NCBI RefSeq assembly: GCF_001522545.3
Contig: NC_031792.1
Coordinates: 1,633,500 to 1,697,499 of the forward strand
Direction: 5' to 3'
DNA length: 64,000 bases
DNA from: Parus major
Taxonomy: Eukaryota > Chordata > Aves > Passeriformes > Paridae
Below the pieces are notes generated by a model that was not told the DNA's origin, did not search any database, and saw only the letters and a list, made by a program, of their open reading frames with translations. This document shows, piece after piece, positions 1 to 11,400 of this stretch; positions within the stretch are counted from its first letter, which is position 1; each line of letters starts with the position of its first letter. Made by a program: the position numbers and the translations under genes.

Positions 1-3000
1 TTTGGAAGTTTCTGTGTTTTAAATGATGAAGAGACTGCTCTAAATAATGAAAATCCAACCTGGATCACCTGCCTCTTCTCCTATTTGTTACCTCCTCCTT
101 TTATTCCTGTTCCTTCTATGGAACTTACACTTTATTTCAAGTATAAAACTTGATAATAAAGATGCAAATAATGACTAATGAGCTGCACCATTTATGCTGT
201 AACCACAGGGACAGTTCTGAGCACAGCTCCACCACTAATCAAGAATATCTTGAGCTGCAAACTAATGGAGAACGAGCTGCTTTTCCAGTTTAAATAGATT
301 TTTTAGCTCACAAACCTCACTGCATTACATCAAACCATGCTTTTGTCTTACGATGTGGAGTTTTTGGGGCTATTAAAAAGTTGCTGTTGAGCGCAGAAAA
401 TAAAAACCTACTCGAAGGAAAAAGCCCCTTGCTCTTTGCAAGCCTTGCACAACTTCAAGTGTGCATGAAATGTGTCCATAAAATGTAAAAACTACAGGAG
501 AGGCAGCAGCTGCCACCTCTGCTCCTCCACTCAAATGCAGATTAAATACCTCAGTTCATTCTGCATCTTCATCTTGCCAGGACCAGGGAAGATTTTAGAG
601 AAGAACCACTTGAAAATGCTTAAAATCCAGCAAAGTCTTCGCAAGGATGTGAGGAGGAACGGGGAATTCAGCAGCTCCTTTTTGTCCATGAGCTCAGCTG
701 TGTCTTGATGACAGGAAAAGGGATGTAATTCTTAGAGGTGGAGAAGCTCCTTCAAGCCACGGAGCAGTTTCCTATCTGAAAAGTGTGTTTTGTTCCTAAA
801 CATGCAGCCTGCCAGCAACTACTGGCAACAGCTCGAAGCAAACAACAACAAAAAGAAAAAAAAAAAAATCCCAAATTTCAATATAAAATGTCAGCACATC
901 CTTCATCTGACAAGGAAAACCAAAAGGGAATCCTCTGCCTTCCCTGATCTCGCCCTGTCACCAGTTTTTGCTGCTTAAGGAGTTACATTCCAAGATATTT
1001 TTGCAGCTTTCGTGGTTTCTTCTCATTTAAAAACACAAGGAACTGCACAAGTTTCCTTCCCTCTTCCACTCAAGGCCCAGGGAACGGGAGTTTGCTCAAT
1101 CCTCCCCTGACATTTGGGAATTGCAGCTGCCAAGGAGTGAGGATGAAAAGCTTGTCGAGAAAAGATGAAAGTTCTGCTCCTCAGCCACTCCAACTGTCCT
1201 TTTTCATTGTTTTTCTTTTATTCATTTAATTCTCAAAAGGAAAAACAAAGGCAAAAAGCAAACACCAAAACCAAAACCACAACACAACCTCCCACTACAA
1301 GTTCACATTCAAACAGAGCTTTGTCCCTGCAGGTTACAGAAATTCATTGTTCATCCAGTGCATTCTTAAAATAGATAAAGTGCATTAAAATTAACAAATA
1401 GAGCTTCCTGCAGTCTGGAAAAACTTGGTGTTTTGTTGTGTAGCACAGGGAGCTGCTGTCTCTGCTGGAGTTACTCACTTTGCAAATACCTGAGCACACC
1501 TGAACTGGTGCCACAGATCAAATCAGGGGCTGGAGGGTTATTTTCCATCGTTTTTTTTTCCAGAGAAAAATACAAATTCCCTGTAACAGCAGCCAGGTGA
1601 AAGCACATCTGGGATCCACAGGGACATCCAGGTTTTATTTTCACCTGGGGAGCAGCCAGCAGAGTTCCTCAGCAGGGGATTAATCCTTAGAGGGGTTTAA
1701 TTAAGGGTTTCAGGGGTGGATTCCTAAATTCCCTGCTTTTTCCAAGCAGCACCTTCATCCATCCCAAACCTTTTCCTTATTTCCCACCAACTCCAAACCT
1801 TTTCCTTATTACATCCCCATCCTATTCCACAGGAAGCAAATCTCCATCTTCTCCAGCTTGACGCTTCCAATTATTTCTGTTCTCTCCTCTCCTCCTCCCC
1901 AGGAAAATCTCTGCTCATTTCCACGCCTCATTAGCAGGAGCTGCCCTGGGATCACAGGATTTGGATAAAGAAAGGAGTGTGGCAGGAAAAAGCCACGTGG
2001 CTTTCACTCAAATGGCACCAAACACCCAAACAAGCCAAGTAAAGTTGGCTTCAGCCTCCCCTGGGTGGACTGGCAGCAAAAAGGGGTCAGGCAGCACCTC
2101 TAGCCCTACATATCTTTATTAATCCCCCCGTTTTTCCCAACTTTCACACTTCTGTTTGGTTGGTTAGAATTTCAGGGCTGCATTAATTCAAGTTCTGACT
2201 TTGTTTGCAGGCACACAATTAATGGCAACAATTTTATCTTCTTATCTTTGTAGTCTTTCTAGAAAAAGGATGGATTGTACACAATCCATAAGTGCTGAAC
2301 TCCGAGTAATAAGAGCCCATCTTCTTCTTTTTTTAATTTGATGGTTATTGGCTAGGCAGAGATGTGTTTAAAAAAAAAAAAATCAAGTATTTTTAAAGGT
2401 CAAAATTATATAAAACACAATTTCCAAATGCCAGTGCTAGAAAAGCCCAACAACAAACAGGTTCTGAACATAAAGGGTTCAGATCAGGAGATTCAGGAGA
2501 AACTTTGACAAGGATTCCTTTTAAAATATGTTTTTTGAGCAAATCCCAGCAGCATCACAGCATCCTCCTGTAGCACAGACCTGAGGGTGCACCAGCACAG
2601 CTTTTCCAGGACCTAAAATCTGAATATTCTTCCACTGGAACTTAAGCAATGGTTTAGAACAAACTTGAAATATGAAAACCCTTCAGTGTGGAGTCATTAA
2701 CCAGCAGGATTTACACTTGGTGTGTTCAGGGATCCAACAATCAGGTGAGCTGCTCCAAACTGGAAGTGCTTATTCCAAAGAGTATTTGGCTGGAATTAAT
2801 TTCCTCTGACATCACCAGAAGTGATCTTAACAGGGTTCCCCTTCCTTAAAGATTGTGTAAGTACTTCCAGCAATCAACTCAGCAATTCATTTCCAGAAAA
2901 ACACTCTTGCATCTCCCACTGCAGAAGTCAGAGCTGACTCAAAAAATCAAAGACCTTGACAAAAAACCTCCAGCACAGGCAAATTTGCTGTAAAAATCCC

Positions 3001-3940
3001 ACAGAAAATAAAAAGGCTGCAGGCTGGACAGAGAAGCTGGCTAAAAAGAAAATTATAAAAATATCAAGCCTAACAGAATTCAGCAATTCCTCAGGACACA
3101 GATGAAAGAATCATCCAGGAATCAGGGAGCTTTTAAGCTCTGTGTTTTCTGTAACCTTTGTTATTTCGAACAATGCTGAACAAACACGCTTACTAAAACG
3201 ACAATAAAAACGAAGATTAAAGTTTTCATCTCCATCACAAAGCCTGCCAAAGGAATGAGGGCTGAAGAGCGAATGACAACCGAGTATCTTCAAGTGGAGC
3301 ATTTGCAATTCTGGCACATGGCACCAAACTTGGAAAGGGAACATTGGCACTGCTTGGCTCTTCAGCAAGAGCAAGGAAGAGCTCAAAAAGAATCGAGTTT
3401 ATTATGAACTTGAGAAATAAAGCAAGAGGAGAACTTTCTTTCAGTCTCTGGGATGCAAAGCTCATCAATCACAGCGTGGCCAGAGCCCTGTCAGCACCAG
3501 GGGTTTGCTCTCCCTAACTGAGCTCCAGATTTCAGGGCATTTTCCCGTTCCTGTAAGGAATGATTTTCCCACACAAGCCCACGGTGGTGAATAACTGCGG
3601 GCCTGTGCAGTCTGCACTTCGGGCAGTATTTTAATGACTTTTGGCAGGTACAGAGCAGAGCAGGAACCTCTTCTTCAGTCAACAATGAAAGCGACCAGAA
3701 GAGAGGCTTACAAAAAGCTCACCTCTAGGTGTAGCAACTAAAACTACCTAAAACAACACCGAAGAGGAAGCTGATCCTTCAGAGCCATTACTCTCATCAG
3801 ATACCTCCTTTCTGTTGGCTTTTTTTTCTTTTTTCTTTTTTTTCTTTAAAGTGAACACGACTAGGCAGACTGACAATCATTTCTGTTTTAGGTAAAGCAC
3901 CAGGTATTAACAATAATCACCGGGTAATACACGGGGGCGG
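1..3940. other. Intergenic sequence, no gene recognised
   Basis: No open frame here looks like a conserved protein and I see no coherent exon chain on either strand. The sequence is ordinary bird intergenic DNA with short A- and T-runs. By synteny it lies between the 3' side of LAYN and SIK2, so SIK2 regulatory or 5' untranslated sequence could be present, but nothing proves it. A 20-nt near-perfect inverted repeat is at 2270-2289. Confidence 0.6.
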
Positions 3941-4149
3941 TTAAACAAAGAGGCTAAAAATGGTTGGATTTGGTGAACTTGCAGGATGCTGTGCTGAAGA
4001 ATTCAGCGCACACACACACACACACACAAGTTCCTCTGCTGAAACAGATAACCCAGCATTGCCCAGGTCAGGAACCCTTAAATATCCAGAGCATGACGGC
4101 AGGCACAGCACAAGGTCTGACCCTTCCCTGGGAGCAGAAAGTGCTGCTG

Positions 4150-5250
4150 GAGCAGCACCGGAGCATCCTTGGGGTGCCACCCCGGCAGCAATGCCACCAT
4201 CCCGGGGGTGCCACCCCGGCAGCGATGCCACCATCCCGGGGGTGCCATCCTGGAGGTGGCACCTTTGGGGTGGCATCCTGGCGGTGACACCCCGCGGGTG
4301 ACATCCTCGGCCATCCCCCCCGCGGCCTCGGAGGCGTTCTCCTGCCCTTCCCAGCAGGATGGAGCGGGAGAAGCCCCCAGGCCAGCGGCCGGGGCTGGCT
4401 CCGCTCCGAGCCCGCGGTCCGTAGCTCCGCCGTGTCCCCGCGGGAGGTGCNNNNNNNNNNNNNNNNNNNNNNNNNNNNNNNNNNNNNNNNNNNNNNNNNN
4501 NNNNNNNNNNNNNNNNNNNNNNNNNNNNNNNNNNNNNNNNNNNNNNNNNNNNNNNNNNNNNNNNNNNNNNNNNNNNNNNNNNNNNNNNNNNNNNNNNNNN
4601 NNNNNNNNNNNNNNNNNNNNNNNNNNNNNNNNNNNNNNNNNNNNNNNNNNNNNNNNNNNNNNNNNNNNNNNNNNNNNNNNNNNNNNNNNNNNNNNNNNNN
4701 NNNNNNNNNNNNNNNNNNNNNNNNNNNNNNNNNNNNNNNNNNNNNNNNNNNNNNNNNNNNNNNNNNNNNNNNNNNNNNNNNNNNNNNNNNNNNNNNNNNN
4801 NNNNNNNNNNNNNNNNNNNNNNNNNNNNNNNNNNNNNNNNNNNNNNNNNNNNNNNNNNNNNNNNNNNNNNNNNNNNNNNNNNNNNNNNNNNNNNNNNNNN
4901 NNNNNNNNNNNNCCCGCGGGGACAGCGCCAGCAGCCCCGGGGGGACACCGGGACCCCGCGGGGACAGCGCCAGCAGCCCCGGGGAGACACCGGGACCCCG
5001 CGGGGACAGCGCCAGCAGCCCCGGGGAGACACCGGGACCCCGCGGGGACAGCGCCAGTGCCACCAACCCCGGGGGACAGCGCCAGCAGCCCCGGGGGACA
5101 CCGCGGGACCCGCGCTGTGTCCCCACGGTGCGGCTGAGAAGGCACCGGAGTGTCCCCTCGCAGAGGGATGTCACCAGGGGCAGGTGGCACAGGAGCTTTG
5201 GGGTGTCTGCAAGCCCCGGGCAGCGCTGTCACCCTGCAAGGGAAGAAGTT
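4150..5250. repeat. GC-rich tandem-repeat island with assembly gap
   Basis: This stretch is rich in G, C and CpG. It begins with roughly 34-bp repeats around 4166-4250. After the gap it continues with a 42-bp unit (starting cccgcggggacagcgccagc) at 4913-4954, 4955-4996 and 4997-5038, and a partial copy from 5039. The Ns at 4451-4912 are an assembly gap inside the array. The composition is that of a CpG island or GC minisatellite. It sits where synteny puts the SIK2 promoter side, but no SIK2 coding sequence is visible. The long open frames across it are an effect of the Ns and the repeat. Confidence 0.8.
4451..4912. other. Assembly gap (462 Ns)
   Basis: A run of N lies within the GC-rich tandem array. 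The true length and any exon inside it are unknown. Confidence 0.99.
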
Positions 5251-7839
5251 CTGGCTCGCCCTAGGGCAGAACTTGTTTGGTTTTATTCATTTATGGCTGT
5301 TGCTCCTCATCCTGTCTCAGTGAACAGAACCTTGGAGATGTTTCCGTGCCTTGGTGACATCTCAGGCTTCTCTAAGCTAAACGTGCCCAGCTCATTTTTG
5401 GATGGAGAGGAGAGGAAGCCCCTGGTGTCTGTCCAGCCCCCGGTGTCTGTCCAGCCCCAGGTGTCTGTCCAGCCCCAGGCATGTAAATAATGCTCTTAAA
5501 TAACTTCTGTGATGTCCTGAAGTGGCCAGGCAGATGGACAGGGTGATTTTTGCAGGTCCTTTCTCAGTGAATCGTTGTTCTATTTCCTGCACATTTGGAA
5601 AGGCAGCTTTGGAAGCTCTGCTGGGCCCTCTGACTTGAAATAGTCTGAGGGTCATCAGAGCTGAGAATGTGTGAAAAAATTTAAGGCCCTTTCTGCTGAA
5701 TTTCCTTTTCAGTGCTAAGTTCACCAATTCTGCTTTAGGTGTGCACTTAACATTTTAAAATTCCACGTTTGTTTCAGCAATCTTTGGTCTCCCAGCTCAT
5801 GCCTGTCCCTCCTTCTCCTCAGGCTGGAGGACCGGTATCTTTCTGACATTTGGGAACCAGGAATCAACCCTGGGATCTTTGCTGAATTCCCCTGACCAAA
5901 CAAGACCTGTCCCAAAGCTGATGGCACAGCACGAGCCTGTTGAATCAGCAACAGCCACAGAGCTTTCTGAACACACAGAGTGGACACAAACAGCTCAAAA
6001 CAGAGCCTGGACAAAAAAAAGCCAAACCAAAAAAACAAAACAACCAAAAAAAAAAAAAGTGGAAGAATGCAAGGAACAAAGTTGTGCTGTTCTTTCCCTT
6101 TTTAGACAGGTTTTACACGTAAAGCTGCCTCATCCTTGTGAAAAGTTACTTTTGTTCGGTGTCAAGCGGCGATGACTGTTCTGCAGAGGGAGCTGAAGAT
6201 CTCTGTGCAGAAATGAATGCTTGTCCTTCACTGCTGATGAGATTCCTCCAAGGAGTGACATTTTGGGATGACGCTGCTGGCTCGGGCTGCCATGGAGAAT
6301 AAGGGAGCTGTTGCTGCTCTATTTATCCCCTGCAGAAGTTCTGGCAGTGAGTAACTGATGGCTCGGGTTAGTCAGACATCCACCCTTTCAGTGATTGATG
6401 GGTACGTGAGCGAGCCTTCCAGAATCCTCTTTGAATAGCAAATGGTGTCATCCCGAGCTGCCACTTGCCAAATTTCACTCCTCTTTCACCTTTTCTTCGC
6501 ATCCAAACTCGGAGTGTCAAAAGTTCCTTTTTCCCTACAGAATGTTACCTAACACTCCTTCTCAGTCACGTCATTCTAAAGGAAGTTTTTAGCCTTAAAA
6601 CTCATTTGCTTCCTGCCCTGCTTCAAGCCTCAGCCCGGTGCAAAATGAATTATTAAGTCAGATTTTGGTGCTCGGAAGAGAAAACTTCTACAGAAGCACC
6701 ACCACAAAGCCGGAAAGTTCATCTCACAAAAAAACCAAGGCTTAAAAAGGCTGAGACAGGAACTGCACCCGCAAAAAAACATCATTTGCCGGGCAGCTTT
6801 CAGAGCCTTTTGATGGTTTTTGCCCTGCTCCAAGGAAAGGGATTCAAACTCCTCCCAAATCCCGGGGCTGAGCAGCTTTTTCCAGGGCACCAACGTGGAG
6901 CGCACATGCCCTCGTGTGGTCGCTGCTCCCGCACATCCTCCCGCAGCTGGGATGCCCCAAAGGAGCTGTCAGAGGCAGGAATTTATAAATTTTCCCCTCC
7001 TCAAGAATTCCCAGCACATTCAGGTCACTGCCTGAGTCCAACGGGCAGCTCCAGAGGTCGGGCCATGCACTTGGCTGCCAAAATGTGGCTTTACACACCT
7101 AAATTCCAGCATCTGATGAGTTTTCCACCTCATTTTCTTGTTTTTCAGTGCCTAAAAGATGCTCAATAGCTGCCAAAAAGAAAAAAATTAAGGAGACCAA
7201 GAATAAAAGATTAAAAGTGGACAGACTTTTCCTTGATTTGCATTGATTATTGTATTAGAAATTCCAGATATTGCAAGTGCTCAGCCCTGACCACTCTCCT
7301 GTATCAGGATTTTGCTTTTCAGGAGAAACTGTTGCCCAATTGATGCTGTTTTCAAAACAATCAGATTATTTCTTTTTTAAAGGGATTTCTCCTCTCAGGG
7401 TTTTATTTGCACCACGTCCTGGTGGAGGAACAGCCACTGTGCCACTGCAGAGCCAGAGCCACAGCACCTGGGACATTTAGGAAGTGAGAAGCAGCCGTGA
7501 CAACTGAAATATTTCAGTGTTTGCAGCAGTCAGCAACAGCTCAGAGATCTAAAAACTTCTTCCTGCCTGCTGTGGCAGAATAGATTCATGGCTATGCCTG
7601 CACTCTAATTGTTTCAGCCACATTTAAAACACCTTTTTTGCCAAATCTTTGTTTCCTCCCAGCTTATGAATTGTTTTCTTTTCATTTTCCTATTTATTTA
7701 TTTACATGCAATGGAGAACAGCAGACTTTCAGACAACTAAAACGCATTTTAGGTGTTTCATAGCCTTGTTTCTGCAGCCAGAAAATCACCTGCAGAACAA
7801 AAGGTGTGAAATATTTGTGCTCCTGCCTGGCACTCTTTG
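5251..7839. other. Intergenic sequence, no gene recognised
   Basis: I see no exon chain or recognisable protein. A short tandem of about 18 bp (ggtgtctgtccagcccc core) occurs three times at about 5422-5480. An A-rich stretch lies at 6010-6058. Confidence 0.6.
7690..7700 (-). terminator. Possible LAYN polyadenylation signal
   Basis: The plus-strand text tatttatttattta reads as overlapping AATAAA on the minus strand. It lies about 700 nt beyond the LAYN stop codon. It is a plausible 3' end, chosen only because it is the nearest clear hexamer cluster. No downstream element was tested. Confidence 0.3.
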
Positions 7840-7844
7840 GTTGC

Positions 7845-8095
7845 TTGGTCATTCCCCCTCCCCTGCTTGGTCCCTGTCCCTTCCAGCAGAGAGAGGGAGA
7901 GAATTGCAGGAGTAAAAATGAGAAAACTCATGGGTTGAGATAAAGAAATTTAATATAGGCACGGTGAAGATTGCACACACAAGCAAAGCAAACCCAGGGA
8001 TTCATTTCCCACTTCCCACTGTTCAGCATCTCCAGGGAAGCAGGGCTCCATCACACATTACAGGTAACTTTTAGCACCTTTGAGAAGGAGGAGGT
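7845..8095 (+). mobile_element. Old avian ERV LTR fragment
   Basis: The segment contains the core of a common bird endogenous-retrovirus LTR: a block with gagaaaactcatgggttgag, a nearby tttaatat, an aagcaaagcaaaccca block, and an agcagggctccatcac block. These occur in the expected order. Both ends are eroded and no coding retroviral sequence is attached, so this is a partial solo LTR. It lies in the 3' flank, possibly the 3' untranslated region, of LAYN. Confidence 0.7.
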
Positions 8096-8406
8096 CTATA
8101 AATAAATAAGGATTTTGGATTGTCCTTCAGTTTCAAGGCGTATCTTTGGTACAAAAAGGAATTGAGGGTATTAACAAGCCATTCCTGGTGCAAAGGGGGC
8201 TTGGTGCAAAGCAAAATCTGTACATTCCTTTCAGTTTGGGATCTTTAAAAACCCCTATTCTTTCAGAAAATAGAAGAATAAGGGGACAATGCAAAACCAA
8301 GACAAACATCACACATATCATTATTAAATAAGTGCACAGAGAGGGCAAATAAACTCGTGTCGATACTCAAAATCCAAATTCCAGTGGAGATTTTGGGTCC
8401 ATTTCC

Positions 8407-11400
8407 TCAATATCCATAAATCTCATTGTCCACCCAGGTGGACTCCTTGCTCCTGCCCACACGGTCCCCGCAGAGCTCGTAGATGTCGTTGGTGACAAAG
8501 CCACTCTCTGTGCTGGCCAGTGTCACCAGGCCACTGCTGGAGGTGTCCTCGGGGTCCCTGCAGGGGCTCTCCAGCCCCTCCTGGGCACGGAAGGAGGAAT
8601 TCTTTGTGCCAGGTCTGGCCCCAGCCAGGTCAGCCTCGGATTGCTTGTGGATGACTCTGTAAATGTCCAGCTTGGGGCTGTCCCTGCTGGGCTGTGGCAG
8701 CCAGGCCCCGTCACCCTTCGGGGTCACATCCACCAGCTCCTGTCTCCTTGGGAGGGCAGGGCAAAAGGGGAAAGCCATGAAATGCTTTGGGCACAGAGGA
8801 AAACACAAACCAACAGCAGAACTCTGGCAGTAATTTGGAGATGAGCCTTGAAGCTGGGCTCAGGACATTCCTTATTCCAGGCTGCTCTCCTGGAAAATCC
8901 CATGGCAGGACCTACTCAGGGACACTCTGGGCTGCCAGCTCAGATGCTGGGGCAGCAAAACTCCTCCTGACACTCCCAAAATCCCAGCCAGCATTCCCCC
9001 CCAGAGCTGCTGTGCACATAGGGAAAGCAAGGAGAGGATGATGGTAAACATTATTTACTCCAAATCGTTATCCTTTTATTTCTATTACTGCATTTTTTCC
9101 CTTTGGAAGGGGAGCTTCTGATAATTCAAAGCTTTAATAAGAAAAGGGTTAACACATCAAAATCATAATCTTGGTGACTTTATTTCCTGCCTGCTATGTC
9201 TGTGGATGCAAGAAAAGGATATAATGGGATTTACTTAGAATCTTACTTCACAATTAACACAGCCTGGAGCATCAACATCACTTTTTCAGCATTTCTTTGG
9301 CTGCAGACACTCCTGCCCAGAGCTTTTTACAGGATGGTGAAATTAGCTGTAAACAGGACAAGGTGTCACTGTTAATTTCTGACACAAAAATGCCACTCAC
9401 CTCTTCACCAGCAGCCAAAAGCAGGAGATGCCTGTGACAGCCACCAGGAGAAGCAGCACAGGAATGCTGGAAATGAGGATGTAGGCAAGGCTCTGAACAG
9501 GTTCTGGGGGTAAAAATTAATCAGGGTCATAAGAAGAAATTAATTGCAAGTTTTGCATAGTTAATCACAGATGTACAAACAAAACTTTCACAGCTGAGAC
9601 ACTCAGAAATTATTTAATAAAAGTGGCTTTTTCACACCCAAAATACTTTGCACAACTTTGGATTTTGAGCATATTTATCGCCAGAGCAACCTTTTTATTT
9701 TGTCCTGGGAAATACTTGAGGGAAGTTTGTTTTTTTTTTTCCCACAGGCTGTTTTCTATATCCAACCTTCCACATTTTGAGTCAAACACTTGAAATGAGG
9801 TTTTGAGAGCACGACTTACCTTTGGCTCCCACAGCTGTTCCATTGGCACCTTTCCTCCAGCGTTCCTCTGGGAATTCTGGCTTCCAGGGCTCTGTTGCCA
9901 CAGCTGGAAAGAAGCAGCTTCATTAACACTGCAGATGTTTTGTTGTTTTTTTTTTTAAATATTAAAAAGCGAGGCTGAGAGGAGATTGAAGAGGCTGAGA
10001 GCTGCAAAGAAGTGTGAGGTGTGAGGGACTCTTGTGCTTCAATCCCTGCAGCATCACCAAATTCTTTCCCTGCAGGATGAAGCAGCACAGGGAAAGTGCA
10101 AACTGCAGGGGAGCTTCTTGCTCAGGATGTTTTTTGATGGTTTTTGGGTGTCCTTGACAGTGAATGTCAGAGCATTTTCCACTGCAAGTCAGCAATTATT
10201 AAAAAAAAAAATCCCAAACAAATATATCCAACTCACCTCTTCGGGAATTGTCTTTTGGAGCTTTCGTTGGCTTCTCTGAAAGAAAAGAGAAACACAGAAT
10301 TTCCTCATGAGTGAAACTCACAATTTCCAACCTGAGCTCTTCTTCCTCAATCTGAGACCTCAAACCCTTCACAAAAACCCCCAGGGAATTTATATGAACC
10401 ACAAGCAGCTACAGAGAGGACACACTGGGATTTTTTTCCCCATTTGCAGCATAAATTTAAAGCTCTCCCTGTGCCACCAGCGAAGCTGAGGAAGGGTTTC
10501 CCCATCAGCCACTGCACCCCTCATTCCCTGCCCTGGGGGACTGAGTTTTAAATCCCACAGAGATTCATTACCCAGGGAATATTTGCAGATGAAGTTGTTT
10601 TTCATGTTGCATCTGTCATCGTTCCACTGGAACATGTAGGGGCCTCCCACTCCTGGTGGGGCGGAGGGTTGGTGGTAGAGCACCACGCACACCTCGCCCC
10701 CGCACGACGGCTCGTCCACGTACCAATTCCTGGGCAAATACAGGGGGAAAAAAACCACTTTCCAGCAGCTTGGAGGGGAAAAAAAGCAGAGTTAAAAGGG
10801 TTATGGCACAGCCCATATTTTCAGTGGGGAAAATGGGATAAAATGCAATTATTTGTTCTTTTAAATCAGATTTTTCAAATGCTGCAAGCAAGGTGTTCAA
10901 CAAATATTGATGAGAAAAGGGCTGATCTCCTCAGAATCACCCTTCCCTCCTTCCTGTCCCAGTCAGCACTACCAAAAGATCTCAACTAGCACAATTAACA
11001 GATTTTTATCATTATTTTTTTATAATTATTTTTTAAAATAAATTTATTTTATAAATGTAGTGGCAATGTTAGGAATGAACATGGAGACGGTGGAATAAAC
11101 CAGAAAGGAGGATTCCATCCTGGTCCCTGGGTACATCTTTAAGAATGTGGGTTTGGAATTCACTATTTTCTTGTAGACAAAATTCTTTCATGAACATTAA
11201 AGTGGCTCAGAATGAGCTGCAGTTGTGTAGGGAAAGTCCAAGTTCTCCTGAGCTCTCACTGAGCCTTGCCAAGGGTTTTCTCCACACCATTTCAGACCTG
11301 TGCAAAATCATCATTTTTGCTCTCTTGGACTCATTGCCTGCAAAATTTTGGCACCTATTCAATGAAAAAAACTGAAAAATCTGAAGCAGAACCTGGCTTC

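Noticed and set aside
3111..3685. Overlapping minus-strand open frames, one with CxxC pairs
   Set aside because: No family resemblance and no splice partners; two frames overlap with similar lengths, as expected by chance.
3941..5490. Several open frames over 100 codons on both strands
   Set aside because: They cross the N gap, where no stop can occur, and consist of translated GC minisatellite.
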